Below are positions 35,476-47,466 of a stretch of DNA of 64,000 bases, piece after piece. Position numbers and translations under genes: made by a program. The notes under the pieces are model-generated. The model saw only the letters and a program-made list of their open reading frames with translations, made no database searches and was not told where the DNA came from. Each line of letters begins with the position of its first letter. The stretch's first letter is position 1. The stretch covers positions 47,425,029 to 47,489,028 of the forward strand of contig OZ026834.1 of NCBI GenBank assembly GCA_964023205.1. Reading direction: 5' to 3'. Source of the DNA: Lutraria lutraria (Eukaryota > Mollusca > Bivalvia > Venerida > Mactridae).

Positions 35476-35845
35476 CTATTTATAGAACACCTGTGTTTTT
35501 CCGCAGTCATGCTATGCACACATAGTAAAGTGAGGTCACGCGCTCTACATATTTCAAGTTTACAAAAGCAAAAATCATAGTGAAATTAGTGTTTTTAGAC
35601 GAAAAAGGGCTTGTTTCGTCAGTAATAATTATCTTGGGATAATATCAGCAATTAAATGTGTTTGCATATAATCTTCTACTGCAAAAAGCTAATGGGGCTT
35701 TAAAAACTCTTATTTGTTGAACTTACATCATAGATTCTCCTTAATGACCATGATTAGCTTATATCAACACTTTCTATAGGCCATGGATCTTGAAAGAACA
35801 ATTTAAACCTGTTTTACCTAAGCTGATTCTGATGAGTACATGACT

Positions 35846-36256
35846 GTCACATATTAGATAAGTAGGCAATGTCACATATTAGATAAGTAGGCAATGTCAC
35901 ATAATAAGTAGGCAATTTCACATATTGGATAAGTAGGCAATGTCACATATTAGATAAGTAGGCAATGTCACATATTGGATAAGTAGGCTATGTCACATAT
36001 TAGAAAAGTAGGCAATGTCACTTATTAGATAAGTAGGCAATGTCACATATTAGATAAGTAGGCAATGTCACATATTAGATAAGTAGGCAATGTCACATAT
36101 TAGATAAGTAGGCAATGTCACATATTGGATAAGTAGGCAATGTCACATATTAGAAAAGTAGGCAATGTCACTTATTAGATAAGTAGGCAATGTCATATAT
36201 TAGATAAGTAGGCAATGTCACATATTAGATAAGTAGGCAATGTCACATATTAGATA
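35846..36256 (+). repeat. 25-bp minisatellite
   Basis: About 16 units of 'gtcacatattagataagtag' plus 'gcaat'. Variants (ttggat, tagaaa, cttatt) recur together about 170-200 bases apart, so a block of units was duplicated as a whole. Confidence 0.95.
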
Positions 36257-36299
36257 CAAATTTCTCCACATCAGTTAAAGCCTGAATCCCTCATTACCC

Positions 36300-36592
36300 A
36301 CCTGGTATTGTAGGAGCACTGTGAATTTATACCAACTGACTACCAAGAATCATATATTTGATATAGTAAATCATCCAACTGTAAAGACCCTGACCAGGCT
36401 GTATTGGTGTACATACTGCACTGGCTCTATGCAGGTGGCTTAAGCATTGCAGTTTTGGTTCCATCATTGTAAGGGTTAATCTAATAGTAATAACATTAGT
36501 TGTATTGTCACTTGGACACATTGCTGCACCTTTGGTTTGAACCTGTGACTCCTTGGTCAATGATTCAAAGTTTTATCTACTGAGCAAACTTC
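36300..36592 (-). repeat. tRNA-derived SINE
   Basis: On the minus strand the head reads 'ttgctcagtagataaaac' (A-box-like) and 'gtcacaggttcaaacc' (B box). A body with 'cagcctggtcagggtcttta' and 'cagttgg' follows. The open frame across it on the same strand is not a gene. Confidence 0.7.
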
Positions 36593-36729
36593 AAAATGTT
36601 ATGTAAGGTAGAACTGTTTGTTAGTGTAATACCAAACTGAAGGATTACATCATTTTCATACAAAGTTTTATTGCATAAAAGGAAGGTTATAGTGAACTCT
36701 GATGTAGTGAAGAATTGGATACAGTGAAG

Positions 36730-36908
36730 TACAGTACAACCTCTCCAGAGGGGCCCTCTCTTAAGCAACAACCTCCCTTCAACAACAGCATGATTTTTCC
36801 CACTGTATGATTTAACTTTTAAGTTAACTTCACTAGAGCAACAACCTCTCGACAACAGCATAGTTTCGCTACTCCCGAAGGGTGTTGCTTTGGGAAGGTT
36901 GCATTGTA
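36730..36908 (+). mobile_element. 180-bp foldback family, copy 7
   Basis: TA-CAGTACAACCTCTCCAGAG at the left and 'ggaaggttgcattg'-TA at the right. Confidence 0.9.
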
Positions 36909-37380
36909 TTAATTTTGTCCTCAAACACGACTGTTTATTTCCTAGTTAAGGATATAATGTATATGTAACAAAGTGACAGTTTGGGTCTCCAGGAATGCAC
37001 TGTATTTTCCTCAATATACTTTATCATTTTAAGATTTTTTTCTGTCACACTTGTTAAAATTAGGATGTTTCGTCATGATGAAACATGTATGTGGTTATTA
37101 GGTTGTCATGGTGCAGTCATAAGAACAAACAATTGTTCTGGACAGGGGACATTGTAAATTAATCATGTATGCTTTGTTGCAGGCGCTAGAGAGTGTCAGT
37201 TGGTGCAGATAAACTTTCTATTTCTGTTCATGATTAAAATTTAGCTTTCTGTGTGGACCCCCTAGCCAGTGTAGATCTGATCTGAGATTTTTGTACATGT
37301 TTATGATGTGGACTCATAATTAATAACAACAATACAGTTTTTTGAGCTAGGATGTAATTCAAATGAATTGGAAACAATCA

Positions 37381-37926
37381 CAGTGTGACCTCCATGAATG
37401 GTCACCTCTCAACAATAGCCACCTCCCTGTTACAGCCAGTATACTAGCAACCCAAATTGATGTTTTACTCTATTTTCACTCTCTCAACAACAGCCACCTC
37501 CCTGTTACAGCCAGTATACTAGCAACCCAAATTGATGTTTTACTCTATTTTCACTCTCTCAACAACAGCCACCTCCCTGTTACAGCCAGTATACTAGCAA
37601 CCCAAATTGATGTTTTACTCTATTTTCACTCTCTCAACAACAGCCACCTCCCTGTTACAGCCAGTATACTAGCAACCCAAATTGATGTTTTAATCTATTT
37701 TCTATCTCTCAACAACAGCCACCTCCCTGTTACAGCCAGTATACTAGCAACCCAAATTGATGTTTTACTCTATTTTCACTCTCTCAACAACAGCCACCTC
37801 CCTGTTACAGCCAGTATACTAGCAGCCCAAATTAATGTTTTACTCTATTTTCACAGCCACCTCATTACAATAGTCATTTTTGCCTTCTCTTTGGTGGCTG
37901 TTGTAGGGAGGTTTGTAGCACTGTAC
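37381..37926 (+). mobile_element. Foldback element expanded into a 75-bp tandem array
   Basis: The left end 'cagtgtgacctccatgaatg' and right end 'gggaggtttgtagcactgta' are loosely complementary and resemble the small foldback families. Between them are six 75-base units starting 'ctctcaac' at 37406, 37481, 37556, 37631, 37706 and 37781, nearly identical. As 75 is a multiple of three, a 199-codon open frame crosses the array. It encodes only repeats of NNSHLPVTASILATQIDVLL and is an artefact. Confidence 0.85.
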
Positions 37927-38214
37927 ACAGTTTCTGTTTTTCTGATATTGTCAGTATGCTAATAAACGTATATATTAGTCTGATGTATTTCTTGACAAGC
38001 ACATAAAGTACTGTAGAAAAATGATAGAATGAATATCTTATGAATAAATTAATAAAACATTTTATTATCTTATGAATAATTTAATTAACATTTTATTTTT
38101 ACTACATTTGTATTTGATCAATTAGTGCAAATTTTGTTGTCAAATTATTTTCCTCAGAATCGGTGCTTTGGTATGATTTTTCATGGGTTGGTTTCATATT
38201 TTACTTTAACGTGT

Positions 38215-38330
38215 ATAATAATAAAATACAGGTCAAGATTAATTTCCATTAAAAATCCAAACATTTTCACAGGAGTTATGGCCCCTTTTTGACTTAGCTC
38301 TCTGTGGGGGCATTTGTGTCCTCCGGACTT
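38215..38330 (+). repeat. Partial copy of the 53.2-kb repeat
   Basis: It shares 'ttccattraaaatccaaac', 'attttcacaggagttatggc' and 'gacttagctctctg' with 53400-53470. Only the right-hand part is present. Confidence 0.7.
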
Positions 38331-38344
38331 ATTTCTGGTTTCAC

Positions 38345-38470
38345 TTTGATTTAACATCACACCACCAGCCTGGGTCATTTGTGCGAGCTGGACAGCTTCC
38401 TTACATGTGAAATTTGGTCAGGACTCCCTGTTGGATTCGAATTCATGGCTGTTAAGAGCTAATGAATATT
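38345..38470 (-). repeat. tRNA-derived SINE
   Basis: On the minus strand, 'cattagctcttaacagccat' and B box 'gaattcgaatccaac' precede 'ttcacatgtaaggaagctgt' and 'ccagctcgcac'. It is the same family as 8600-8816. Confidence 0.7.
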
Positions 38471-38892
38471 GGTACTTGTCAGATACCATGATGAGTTTAC
38501 ACCGTGGGGGGGGGGGGGGAGTCTGGATTGATTTAATGTTGTATAGTTAATGTCAGGTTCTATTATTGGTATATCATTTTATGTAATGTTAAATACATGC
38601 ATTGGTTAACTTTGTAATCTAATTGCCATTTAGTTACTTGGCTAATATTAGAATGATAAGCGTTGACACAATGTCAATAAAAAAACGACCATTAACTTCA
38701 ATTAATAAAATTTACTTTACAGAGTTCAGAACAAATTTGTCCATAATCTCTTTACTTTAGACCCATTTTGTCAAGCGCTCTTGGTAAAAAAAACCACCTC
38801 ACTTTTCAGCGATACATCATTAATTATTTACGACACCGAATTTTCACACGATATATTTGATTTTACTGTCTACAATGATATTCATCATTTTG

Positions 38893-39156
38893 TCACTGTG
38901 TACGTTGATCAAAGATTAAAGCACAAACTTTAACGTTCACTTGTAACATAAAGTATAGAATTAAACAAATAAATAAATGTAGCCCTAGATGAGGTGACAG
39001 TGGTGGATAAGTTTTGAGGGACCAATATGAGAGCTTCAATGTTCTTACGAAATCCTGTGGTTTTAATACTTCATAAATAACAGCATTCAAGTGATTACAT
39101 AATGCATGACAGGCATCATGGTACTTGACCCTTGAAGAACTTTGCATACTTTTCAT
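38893..39156 (-). CDS. Unrecognised open frame, doubtful
   Basis: An 87-codon frame on the minus strand includes YHDACHALCNHLNAVIYEVL and then KPQDFVRTLKLSYWSLKTYP. This is more protein-like in composition than most chance frames in this AT-rich window. The last third turns into AT-driven residues. No splice site or polyadenylation signal clearly frames it. It could be a fragment of an exon, a processed copy or chance. Confidence 0.2.
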   Translation of the reverse strand: MKSMQSSSRVKYHDACHALCNHLNAVIYEVLKPQDFVRTLKLSYWSLKTYPPLSPHLGLHLFICLILYFMLQVNVKVCALIFDQRTQ

Positions 39157-39408
39157 GCCTTGGTAAAAATATATACCAACATTTTTACTATTATTATTTA
39201 TTGTGAGAAAATTATTCAGATGTTGTTTTTTTTTTGGTAATAAATTTTTTGTATTTTAGTAAGTGATTTATTACTGCCATTTATGTTAGTTTTCTTTTTT
39301 GAATTCATTACACAAATTGCAAAAATAACATTGTTTAACATACCTTTTATTAATTGTGGTATTTTTTAAAACATATTAATTTTCTTATCAATATTAATCA
39401 ATCTAATT

Positions 39409-40432
39409 ATACCCCCAGATATGAATTATATGGGGGCTATATTGGATTCACGCTTGACGGTCGGTCGGTCCGTGCGTCTGTAGACACAATTTGTCCGGAG
39501 AATTTCTCAGCAACTACTTACAGGATTTCAATGAAACTTCACAGAAGTGATCAGTAGTAAGCCTAGTTGTGCATGCTTAAAGCATTTTTCGTTCGGATTA
39601 ATTTTCACTGAGTTATAGCCCTTTGTTGTTTTTATACAGTATATACAATAGGCAAATTTTGTCCGGACAATTTCTCAGCAACTACTCACTGGATTTCAAC
39701 GAAACTTCACAGAAGTAATAAGTAGTTAGCCTAGTTGTGCATGCTTAAATCATTTTTCATTTGGATTGATTTTAACTGAGTTATAGCCCTTTGTTTTTTT
39801 CTACAGTATATACAATAGGCAAATTTTGTCCTGACTATTTCTCATTGACTACTGCCAGGAATTCAATAAAACTTCTCAGAAGTGATAAGTAGTTAGCCTA
39901 GTTGTGCATGCATTAAGCTTGTCTTGGTTGGTTAAATTTTCACTGAGTTATGGCCCTTTGTTGTTTTTTATACAGTGTATATACAATATCTCAGTAACTA
40001 CTCATAGGAATTCAATGAAACTTCACAGAAGTTATAAAAAGTAAGCCAAGTTGTGCATGCAATAACCAGGTTTTGTTTGGATTAATTTTCACTGAGTTAT
40101 GGCCCTTTGTTTTATACAATTAGGTAAATTTTGTCCGTACCATTTCTCAGCAACTACATGCAGGAATTCAGTGAAACTTCTTAGAAGTGATATAAGTAGT
40201 TTGCCAAGTTGTGCATGTCCACAATAGGTTTTGTCCAAGTAAATTTTAATGAGTTATGGCCCTTTGTTATTTTTTATATAATGTATATTTAGAAACTGGT
40301 CAGGATATATCTAAGCAACAATTTGCAGGTATTAAAAAAATGAAAATGCATTCTATTTCCCTCTGTAAAATGTAACAATAACTGTGTCAAGGCCGCATCT
40401 GGGGGTATTCATCACCTTTAGTGATAGTTCTA
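39409..40432 (+). mobile_element. Helitron-like tandem-core element (pearl/CvA-like)
   Basis: It begins ATACCCCCAGAT and carries the complementary ATCTGGGGGTAT at 40397-40408. A head with 'gacggtcggtcggtccgtgc' is followed by about six diverged core units of roughly 165 bp. Each unit has 'ttctcagcaactact', 'aatgaaacttcacagaagtg', 'ctagttgtgcatgc' and 'gagttatrgccctttgtt'. The last bases are the hairpin ATCACctttaGTGAT, then AGTTCTAG-T, which fits a Helitron 3' end (hairpin, then CTRR). Tandem cores of about 160 bp are known from bivalve 'pearl' elements. It is noncoding and nonautonomous. Confidence 0.75.
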
Positions 40433-40660
40433 GTTATGAAATATTTTGGAACATATTTTTTAGCAGTATGATTCAATCAATTATTTTTTAAAAACATTTT
40501 TATTATCAATATTAATATAATTATTGAATATTTTAAACATGTTATTTATTATCAATATGAATCAATATTTGTTTAAAACTTATTTATTATTGTTATTGAA
40601 TTATTACATTTTCTAAAAGAAGAGAGTTTTTAATTCCCTTAATGCGAAAGATGTTAACTA

Positions 40661-40777
40661 TACAGTACGTTACCTCTCCAGAGCGGCCCTCTGTAGAGCA
40701 ACAACCTCTCTATAACAACACCTTCAAGATTTCCCTAAGCTGATATTTACTATAAATCTACAGAGGTTTGTACTGTA
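40661..40777 (+). mobile_element. 180-bp foldback family, short copy 8
   Basis: Ends 'tacagtacgttacctctcca' and 'cagaggtttgtactgta' with a reduced interior of about 117 bp in total. Confidence 0.8.
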
Positions 40778-41520
40778 ATTATATACATTTTTATAACCTT
40801 TTCTAAATCCCCTAATTCAGTATTTAGCTTTATGTTGTGATGCATAATTATTTTCTTCAATTATTGTAAAATGAGCATTTGTGATAACACTATTACATAA
40901 CAAGATTGACACAGCTTTCTGATACGGGTCTTTAAACGACTGTGAAAAAAAAGGATATATTTCCTACTGTAACTTAAGATCTAATGTTACAATTTGTATT
41001 AAATGACCAAAATAAACACAAAATATGATAGTTTTGTCACATCACGATTATGGATGTACTGCGTAAGAAAAATTGACGTTTAATGAGCTTGTAGATATAT
41101 TATCTTGATTACTCACCTGAACGTTACACCTGTCACATTGTAGTGTGGGAAAATTGAAAATCCAGATATCAAGCCATAAATCCAGAATATAATATATTCT
41201 AATACAACTTGCCTATTAGGATTTTTTAAATATAAACAATCGAGTGTTTCTTGGTCTAGTCGATGCTGGTTGATAATGTTGATTCGATATGTTTAGTTTA
41301 TGAGTTTATATTCACTGTTGTTATTATATTTACGTTTTAAAATAATTCAGGTAAGTTTAATATGGAGTGTACCATATTTGTGTCCTCACATAACGTAATG
41401 CTAACATCCTAAGATAAGCTTAAGTCATAACTCTGAATCTAAAATAGAAGTGCAAGTTTGTTAGCGTGGGAAAGTTTACAGTCTAAATATTGATACTGTA
41501 TAAGAGCAGAGATAATCTGA

Positions 41521-41963
41521 TAACGTGTAAAAAAGGAGTTATCATGACAACACATAAAAAAGGGGTTGTCATGGTTGTAAATAAAGGAGTTATCACGATG
41601 ACCCATAAATAAGGAGTTTTCATGATTACATGTAATAAGGAGTTTTCATGATAACATGTAATAAAGGAGTTGTCATGGTAACATTTAATAAAGGAGTTGT
41701 CATGGTAACATGCAAAAAGGAGTTTTCATGACAATACATAAAAAGGGGTTGTCATGGTCGTAAATAAAGGAGTTATCACGACGACCCATAAAAAAAGGAG
41801 TTTTCATGATTACATGTAATAAGGAGTTTTCATGATAACACATTAAAAGGAGTTTTCATGATAACGTGTAAAAAGGAGTTTTCATGGTAACATGTAAAAA
41901 GGAGTTTTCATGGTAACATGTAAAAAGGAGTTGTCTTCGTAACATGTAATAAAGGAGTTATCA
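41521..41963 (+). repeat. About 28-bp tandem array
   Basis: Units of 'aaaaaggagttttcatgata' plus 'acatgta', about 16 copies. An internal block (start about 41540 and again about 41735) with 'acaayacataaaaarggggt' is repeated, which points to a segmental duplication inside the array. Confidence 0.92.
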
Positions 41964-42099
41964 CATATTACGTACCGTGCATTGAATTATACTCAGACAA
42001 AGGAACAAGTTTAATTTTCGTGCAGTTGATCAATTGTTCATTTTTTGCAAACTAAGGATTTCCCATCATTAAGGACACCAGGTATATACCTAGATACAA

Positions 42100-42240
42100 C
42101 CACTGACCATAAGCAAGCTGGACAAGTCACTCACTTGTTAAATTTGTCTGGTTCCAGTTCCAGATTTTGTGAAAATCTGGTTCCGGTACCTGATTCAAAC
42201 TGACAGTGCTAAGGGGCTAGTGATAACCTTAGGCCGGGGC
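42100..42240 (-). repeat. tRNA-derived SINE
   Basis: On the minus strand, 'actagccccttagcactgtc' and B-box-like 'agtttgaatcagg' precede a tail 'caagtgagtgacttgtccag' and 'cttgc', similar to the 8600 and 38345 copies. Confidence 0.55.
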
Positions 42241-43524
42241 CATAGACACTTTACAACAGACGCCCTCATACAATTTTCCTCAGCAAATTTGTCTCAAATA
42301 TGAATTAAAGCCTATAATCACAAACAAAGAATATTACAATTTTATTCATATTGATAAAGCAGTAGTTTAAATCATTGTGTTTAGCATTAGTAAACTTAAA
42401 TCACTTTAAGTCTTGTTAAATGCTTTAGAATACGATTGATTAGAATAGGACCGAATATTTGCTCTTGTAGCAATATTTACACAAGTCATATCACTGAATA
42501 AATATTGATGCTCTTTAAGGGACACAATTCTTTTGGTGACTAACTTTAAGGGTACTAGAAATTGAAGTATTGATTTTTGATTTAACTATTTTTTATAAAA
42601 TTTATTGTATCAATTTTGAAATTCTTTATCATCTTATAGAATGAAACAATGCCCTGAAGAAGTTATACATTATATACCCATAATGTCTAAAATGATTATT
42701 ACAAAATGGCGTGGATTGTTCACCTTGCAAGCTCTTGAAAAATTTATATTTTTCTATATTTTAACAAGGGTGGCAATTCTTATATAATTTACAAAATGTG
42801 TCAATGCAGTATCTTGAGTAACTATCAAAGAGGTACATCTTGAGTCATAGATAATGTTTTTATGTGACACTTCAAATTTTGTGATCAAACTCTTTTAGGA
42901 AGTGTTTAAAAAACAATCATTTATTAATTCTATAATTCGAATTAATTTGTTTTATGTTTCCTTTTTGTTTGATTCATCCTGACAGAAATCTATAAAAAAT
43001 GTATGTTGAAGATGCTTGTATATAAATTTTATTCATTAGTCCCTCAATATGTCATTCACTCTGGATTACTGGAGGGTTTGTCTAAGTCTTAAAAGATAAA
43101 AGTATAAAATACACAGGACTTATTTTAAACAAAGTCATTATGTCCCCTTAAAGTTTAATAAGGGTGTGGAATAGATTAATACAAAGAGTGTTGTATATCT
43201 ATATTCTGGTAATCATACAAAGTGATCATGCACTAGTAGATTCAAGGGTGGGTTGGCAGGCACGCTATCCCCCCCCCCCCCAACTAAAAGTCCTGGAACA
43301 TTGATAGAATTAGCATTCAAATATTCAATTCATTGAATACTGTAATAAGTATGTGTGTAATTATCATGCCCCCCCCCCCCCTGTAATCCTGGATCTGCCT
43401 GGTTGTATTAGGGTTTTATTTTGCCTGTTCTCTTAGATCAGTACTTACATGATAGATGATTTAACCAAGCTATTATTTTCATACACCAATTTGTAGCTCT
43501 CTTAATTGTGGTAAAGAGGGGGCC

Positions 43525-43634
43525 ACTGAATCTGTCTACATCCACCATATTAAACTCAGGTTCCTATTCCATGTTACAGTACAAGTCTACGGTATGTAAA
43601 TTCAGTTTCCATGAGTACTTTCAGTACTTTGATT
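43525..43634 (+). repeat. AGTACT-palindrome dispersed repeat, copy 4
   Basis: It contains 'tgtctacatccaccatatta' and 'ttcctattccatgttacagt', and ends 'gagtactttcagtactttga'. An inverted partner follows 130 bases later. Confidence 0.75.
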
Positions 43635-43764
43635 GTCTGTATGTGCAGTATGTTAATACAGGCCATCCTAAAGTTGTGACCAAATACAATCATCTGATCT
43701 TTTACAACATTATGTACTTAAAAAGTATCTTACAGTAATAATGACAACCTTTATTTCTTTGATT

Positions 43765-43895
43765 CCTCTTGTAATCAAAGTACTCATGGAAATTGCATTG
43801 CATGGCAGATGTAGAAAAACATAGTACTTCAGTTTGCTTCAAAATTCATGTGTGCTGAGCGAGTGATGTCTTTGGAAAGCTGAAATATCGTTTAG
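43765..43895 (-). repeat. AGTACT-palindrome dispersed repeat, copy 5
   Basis: 'aatcaaagtactcatggaaa' to 'gtgctgagcgagtgatgtct' and 'ttggaaagctgaaat'. It lacks one of the two AGTACT words. Confidence 0.75.
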
Positions 43896-44463
43896 TTTCC
43901 AGTAATACATTTAGCACAGCATCCAGATATCTTAGCCTTCATTAAATTTGAGAAACAGCCACACACACCTTCAGTTTAATTGTCTGATAAAATGCAGTCA
44001 AGGATAAAAGTTGGAAAACGTTCACTATTAGTATGATTAGGTTTAAATTGCTGCAAGTTTTATCTAGAAGACATTTTAATGTGTGAGATAAATCTATAAA
44101 CACTTTATTGTCTGCTACTTCACTTTTCATTGCTCTAAGGTCCAAGATCAATGTCACATCTGAATAGGAAAATGTCTTTTATAATTTAATGCATATTATG
44201 ATATTTTAGAGGAGTAAATTTGATTCTTAGATAGTAAAAGCTTGTCAGAAACTGCATTTTAAGTGGAACATAAACGAGTTAACATCTGTTTTGCTAAGTA
44301 GATAAAGAAGTGCAGAAATTTGTTGTGAAATTCATGTTCACAGATAATTTTATTGAATTATGATCTTTTAGCTCATTAAAAAAATGCAGACATGTACCAA
44401 AATATTGGATTGTCATACATTTGTCTCACAGAAATTGATTCCATTTGGTTTAATATTTAGAAA

Positions 44464-44639
44464 TACAGTACAATCTCTTGTGTGGCACTTTGTCGAGCAA
44501 CAGCCTCCCTTGAACAACAGCATATTTTTCCAAACACACGATTTAACTATTAACGAAACCTCTCTAAAGCAACAACCTCTCAACAACAACTTAATTTTGC
44601 TTCTCCCGAAGTGTGTTGCTTTGGAGAGGTTGCAATGTA
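44464..44639 (+). mobile_element. 180-bp foldback family, copy 9
   Basis: 'tacagtacaatctcttgtgt' to 'ttggagaggttgcaatgta'. It is diverged in the left arm. Confidence 0.85.
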
Positions 44640-44747
44640 CATCATAAACAAAGCTGAAAATAAAACTCTGATTTTACCACTTAATATAAACTAAACTCAG
44701 AATCATACCGAACCATCATGTAAGACATTACAGGGAAGACATAAGTT

Positions 44748-44993
44748 AGTATGCCCCCTTTCAAAAATAAGAGGGTATATATTGCTTTGCATATGTTGGT
44801 TGATCTGTCCATAACCAAACCTTGTCCGGGCAATAACTTGATAATAATTCAACATAAACTCCTGAGATTGGCTTAGGAGGTTGGTCATCACATGTAGAGG
44901 ACCCCTTTTAATTTTGAGGTCAGTGGGTCAAAGGTGAAGGTCTTACTATCCAGTTTGCCATTAGGGGACATCCGTGTTTTACAAACACTTCTA
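44748..44993 (+). mobile_element. Dispersed repeat with Helitron-like 3' end
   Basis: It contains 'aaccaaaccttgtccgggca' and 'ggttggtcatcacatgtaga'. It ends with the perfect hairpin GTGTTTtacAAACAC followed by TTCTAG-T, i.e. hairpin plus CTRR with T next. Copies at 16463 and 52218, and the tail at 1-45, keep the hairpin but have a different last few bases. Confidence 0.7.
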
Positions 44994-45635
44994 GTTATAA
45001 TCATTTTGTGCATCATGGTTCAGTGTAAACTTCTTTTTCTTTTTCTGCAAGAATGTTTAAGAATTTGAATAATCAATCTATATTAAGTGCTATTGTGGTG
45101 GGATATGATTATTGATTGAAATATGCATTTAGTATTTTAAAAATACATTCTTAGTTATAGTGTAAGCACCAACTGTACATTGACATTTTTTGCAGCCATC
45201 TATGTCATGTCAAAATGAAATATGAAATCTGCTAATTGGTGTAAGAAACTCAGTCAGTAGTTAGTTACTAGTAGGTATATCATTATTCAATGTCAGTGTA
45301 CAAGTTTTTATGAAGTAATAAATGGTTCTAGTTTTTTTTTGTGAATTATAACACGTCTGATAGTCTAGAGTGTGTTTGACTTCTGAGTTTATGATGATAT
45401 TTCCATATTTCTGATAAGATTAAAAGTTCTGCGCATTTAAAGTAATTCTTCATTTAATCTTATTTTCTCTGAAAATTTACATGTTTTTCATGCAATAATC
45501 GATACCAGAGATATGGTTAAGATACAACGCTGGTTCCAGGGAATCCTTATCTGGGCCCTGGAGCCCACATAATATTATGTTTGCAAATTCTCATCCAAGC
45601 TGCTTTTTTTGGCTCTTGAATTTGTAAATATGACA

Positions 45636-45880
45636 TATTTATGTAAGGTGGTAGTAAGTGGGCTAGACTAATGTTACCCAGTGATCGGGGTTCAAATCTA
45701 GGTCACAGTAGGTCATACCCTTCTGTGAAAATTGGACAAAAATATTGATTTTCTTCTATATTAAGAAAAGTTGCCAGCTCTTTGTGGAAAGGATAAGAAT
45801 TTGGTCCAGGAATACTGGTTAGGTGAATTAGCCGCCATATATATCGTTGAAAAATGGTGTGTAATCAACTAAAACAATTA
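45636..45880 (+). repeat. tRNA-derived SINE
   Basis: The tRNA-like head runs from about 45648 and includes B box 'ggggttcaaatctagg'. The tail 'actggttaggtgaattagcc' and 'gttgaaaaatggtgt' is the same type as the 13385 copy, and a diverged form appears at 48325. These words match a tail common in bivalve SINEs. Confidence 0.75.
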
Positions 45881-46131
45881 AATGTGTCTGAATATAAATG
45901 CTGATACATGAAATGATAGAAATGATAAAAGATTCTTACAGACAGTGGACTTTGTTTTTGTATAAAGATTTTCTTAATATTACAGTCCGTACCAATAATA
46001 ACAAAATTACTTTTTGGCGATCAACGTTCTGAAAATGGTTGCTATTTACCTTACAAGTTCTTAGTCTATACAAATGTCAGTGACATAGGTGTCAGCCATG
46101 TTATAAACTGTCTCCTTGTCATTTATTTCAG

Positions 46132-46214
46132 TATGTTTGGAACTATGTGGTTCCTCTATTTATTCTTAGACAAGACAAGCAATTCCAGTACAGGATTGTA
46201 CTTTCTGCTAGAAG
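46132..46214 (+). CDS. Candidate internal exon D of an unrecognised split gene
   Basis: An excellent acceptor ('ctccttgtcatttatttcag') and donor GAAG|gtgaaa bound 83 bases. In phase 0, which is what exon C supplies, the frame reads YVWNYVVPLFILRQDKQFQY and then RIVLSAR with two trailing bases. Those bases combine with the T that opens exon E to give serine. A second frame (starting ATG at 46133) is also open and runs past the donor to a stop at 46289. An intron-retaining or read-through form could therefore end there with a different tail (MFGTMWFLYLFLDK...VTLNIH). The phase match on both sides favours the spliced reading. Confidence 0.5.
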
Positions 46215-47466
46215 GTGAAAGTGAATCTATGAGTATGAATGCCAGCAATGAACAAAGTTCACCAACAGTCACTCTCAACATTCATTGATCGATATTTTGA
46301 GTAAATACTATAAGTATATTCACAATGAGAAATGTCCCAGATCTTTCACACCAGTATTTTGTTTCTGAGAAATTCATAAACATTTTAATATATAGCTTGA
46401 ACTCTGTAGACAAGACAACCTCCTATACTGGAGTGGAACACTATAAATAACATATCAAGTTCTATGTAGTATAAGACAATGATATTGTTACTTTATTATA
46501 TCTGATATTCTTGTTTATTTGTAGTTTACCAATTTTAGTAAAAATAATGAGAACATTTTCACATCCTTGTAACTTGATATTAGAACATTTCAGGCTCAAA
46601 TTTCTGTAACAGAAAGTGTTTTTTTCTTACAATCTGAAGCTATTAAAATAAATATTATACTTTTTATATTTATTGAAAAAAGAAAAATTCTGTAAATACA
46701 TTATTTGGGTATATGATGTTTGATTTTTTTGATGAATTCACTTTAGTAGTATGATATAATAGCTATCATCATGTACCATTGTGTAAAAGTTACAGGTGTA
46801 CAAGAGTTCCAAAAGATGGGGACAAATTGTCAGTCATTTCTTCATGATCGATGCAACAATTACCACTTTAATTCAGTTAGTCATAATATAGAGCTTTTGG
46901 TGAACCCGTTCCCCACCATAGCCCCAGGATTATTTGCTTGTAGTTTACTGGTGTTAGAATTTTCAAATTAGATTAAAAAGTATATTCTAAGAACAGTGAT
47001 TGAACATTACTACTATGAACTACATGCTGTATGATTGTTACATGAATTCTTTCCCAGTTCATAATCCTGAGATGTCTGCAGACATTTTGAGATGTCTGCA
47101 GACATTTTAAAGACAGAATTGTTGAGTATGATTTAACTGATAGATGTAACATAAACCCAGAGTTAATTTTTATCTGTGATAAATTCTTAGACATGTGGAA
47201 ACAGAAGAGGGGAGGGGGTAGGTTATATTTCTGTCATTGCATTGTTTCTATTTTTAGATATGAGGAAATTTGTTCATTTGTTGACACTTAAATTATTTCA
47301 AGATGTTTGTCTGAAGTGTAATGTTCTGAAGAAGTAGTGTGTCAGAATCTTCCAATGTTTTCTCTCCAGATTTTAGTACTTCTTAATCTAATGATGCAGA
47401 CATTCTTATTCTGTTGACCTTTAAACTGCATCCTACATCTTTCTCAGTGCCAAGGACACTGTATTA

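Larger units (their letters stand above)
26675..46131 (+). other. Putative intron C-D with assembly gap
   Basis: This 19.5-kb span includes the N run, so its length is uncertain. It contains the 27-bp, 25-bp, 28-bp and 75-bp arrays, five 180-bp foldback copies, SINEs, two Helitron-like tandem-core elements and a possible antisense exon. I can identify nothing in 27410-28283, 28993-29700, 31677-32283, 32807-33173, 34365-34818, 36909-37380, 37927-38214, 40433-40660, 40778-41520, 42241-43524 and 44994-45635 apart from homopolymer C tracts near 43270 and 43370 and a G tract near 38507. Confidence 0.35.

Noticed and set aside
37363..37962. 199-codon open frame
   Set aside because: It is six copies of a 75-base unit within a foldback element; the period, not selection, keeps it open.
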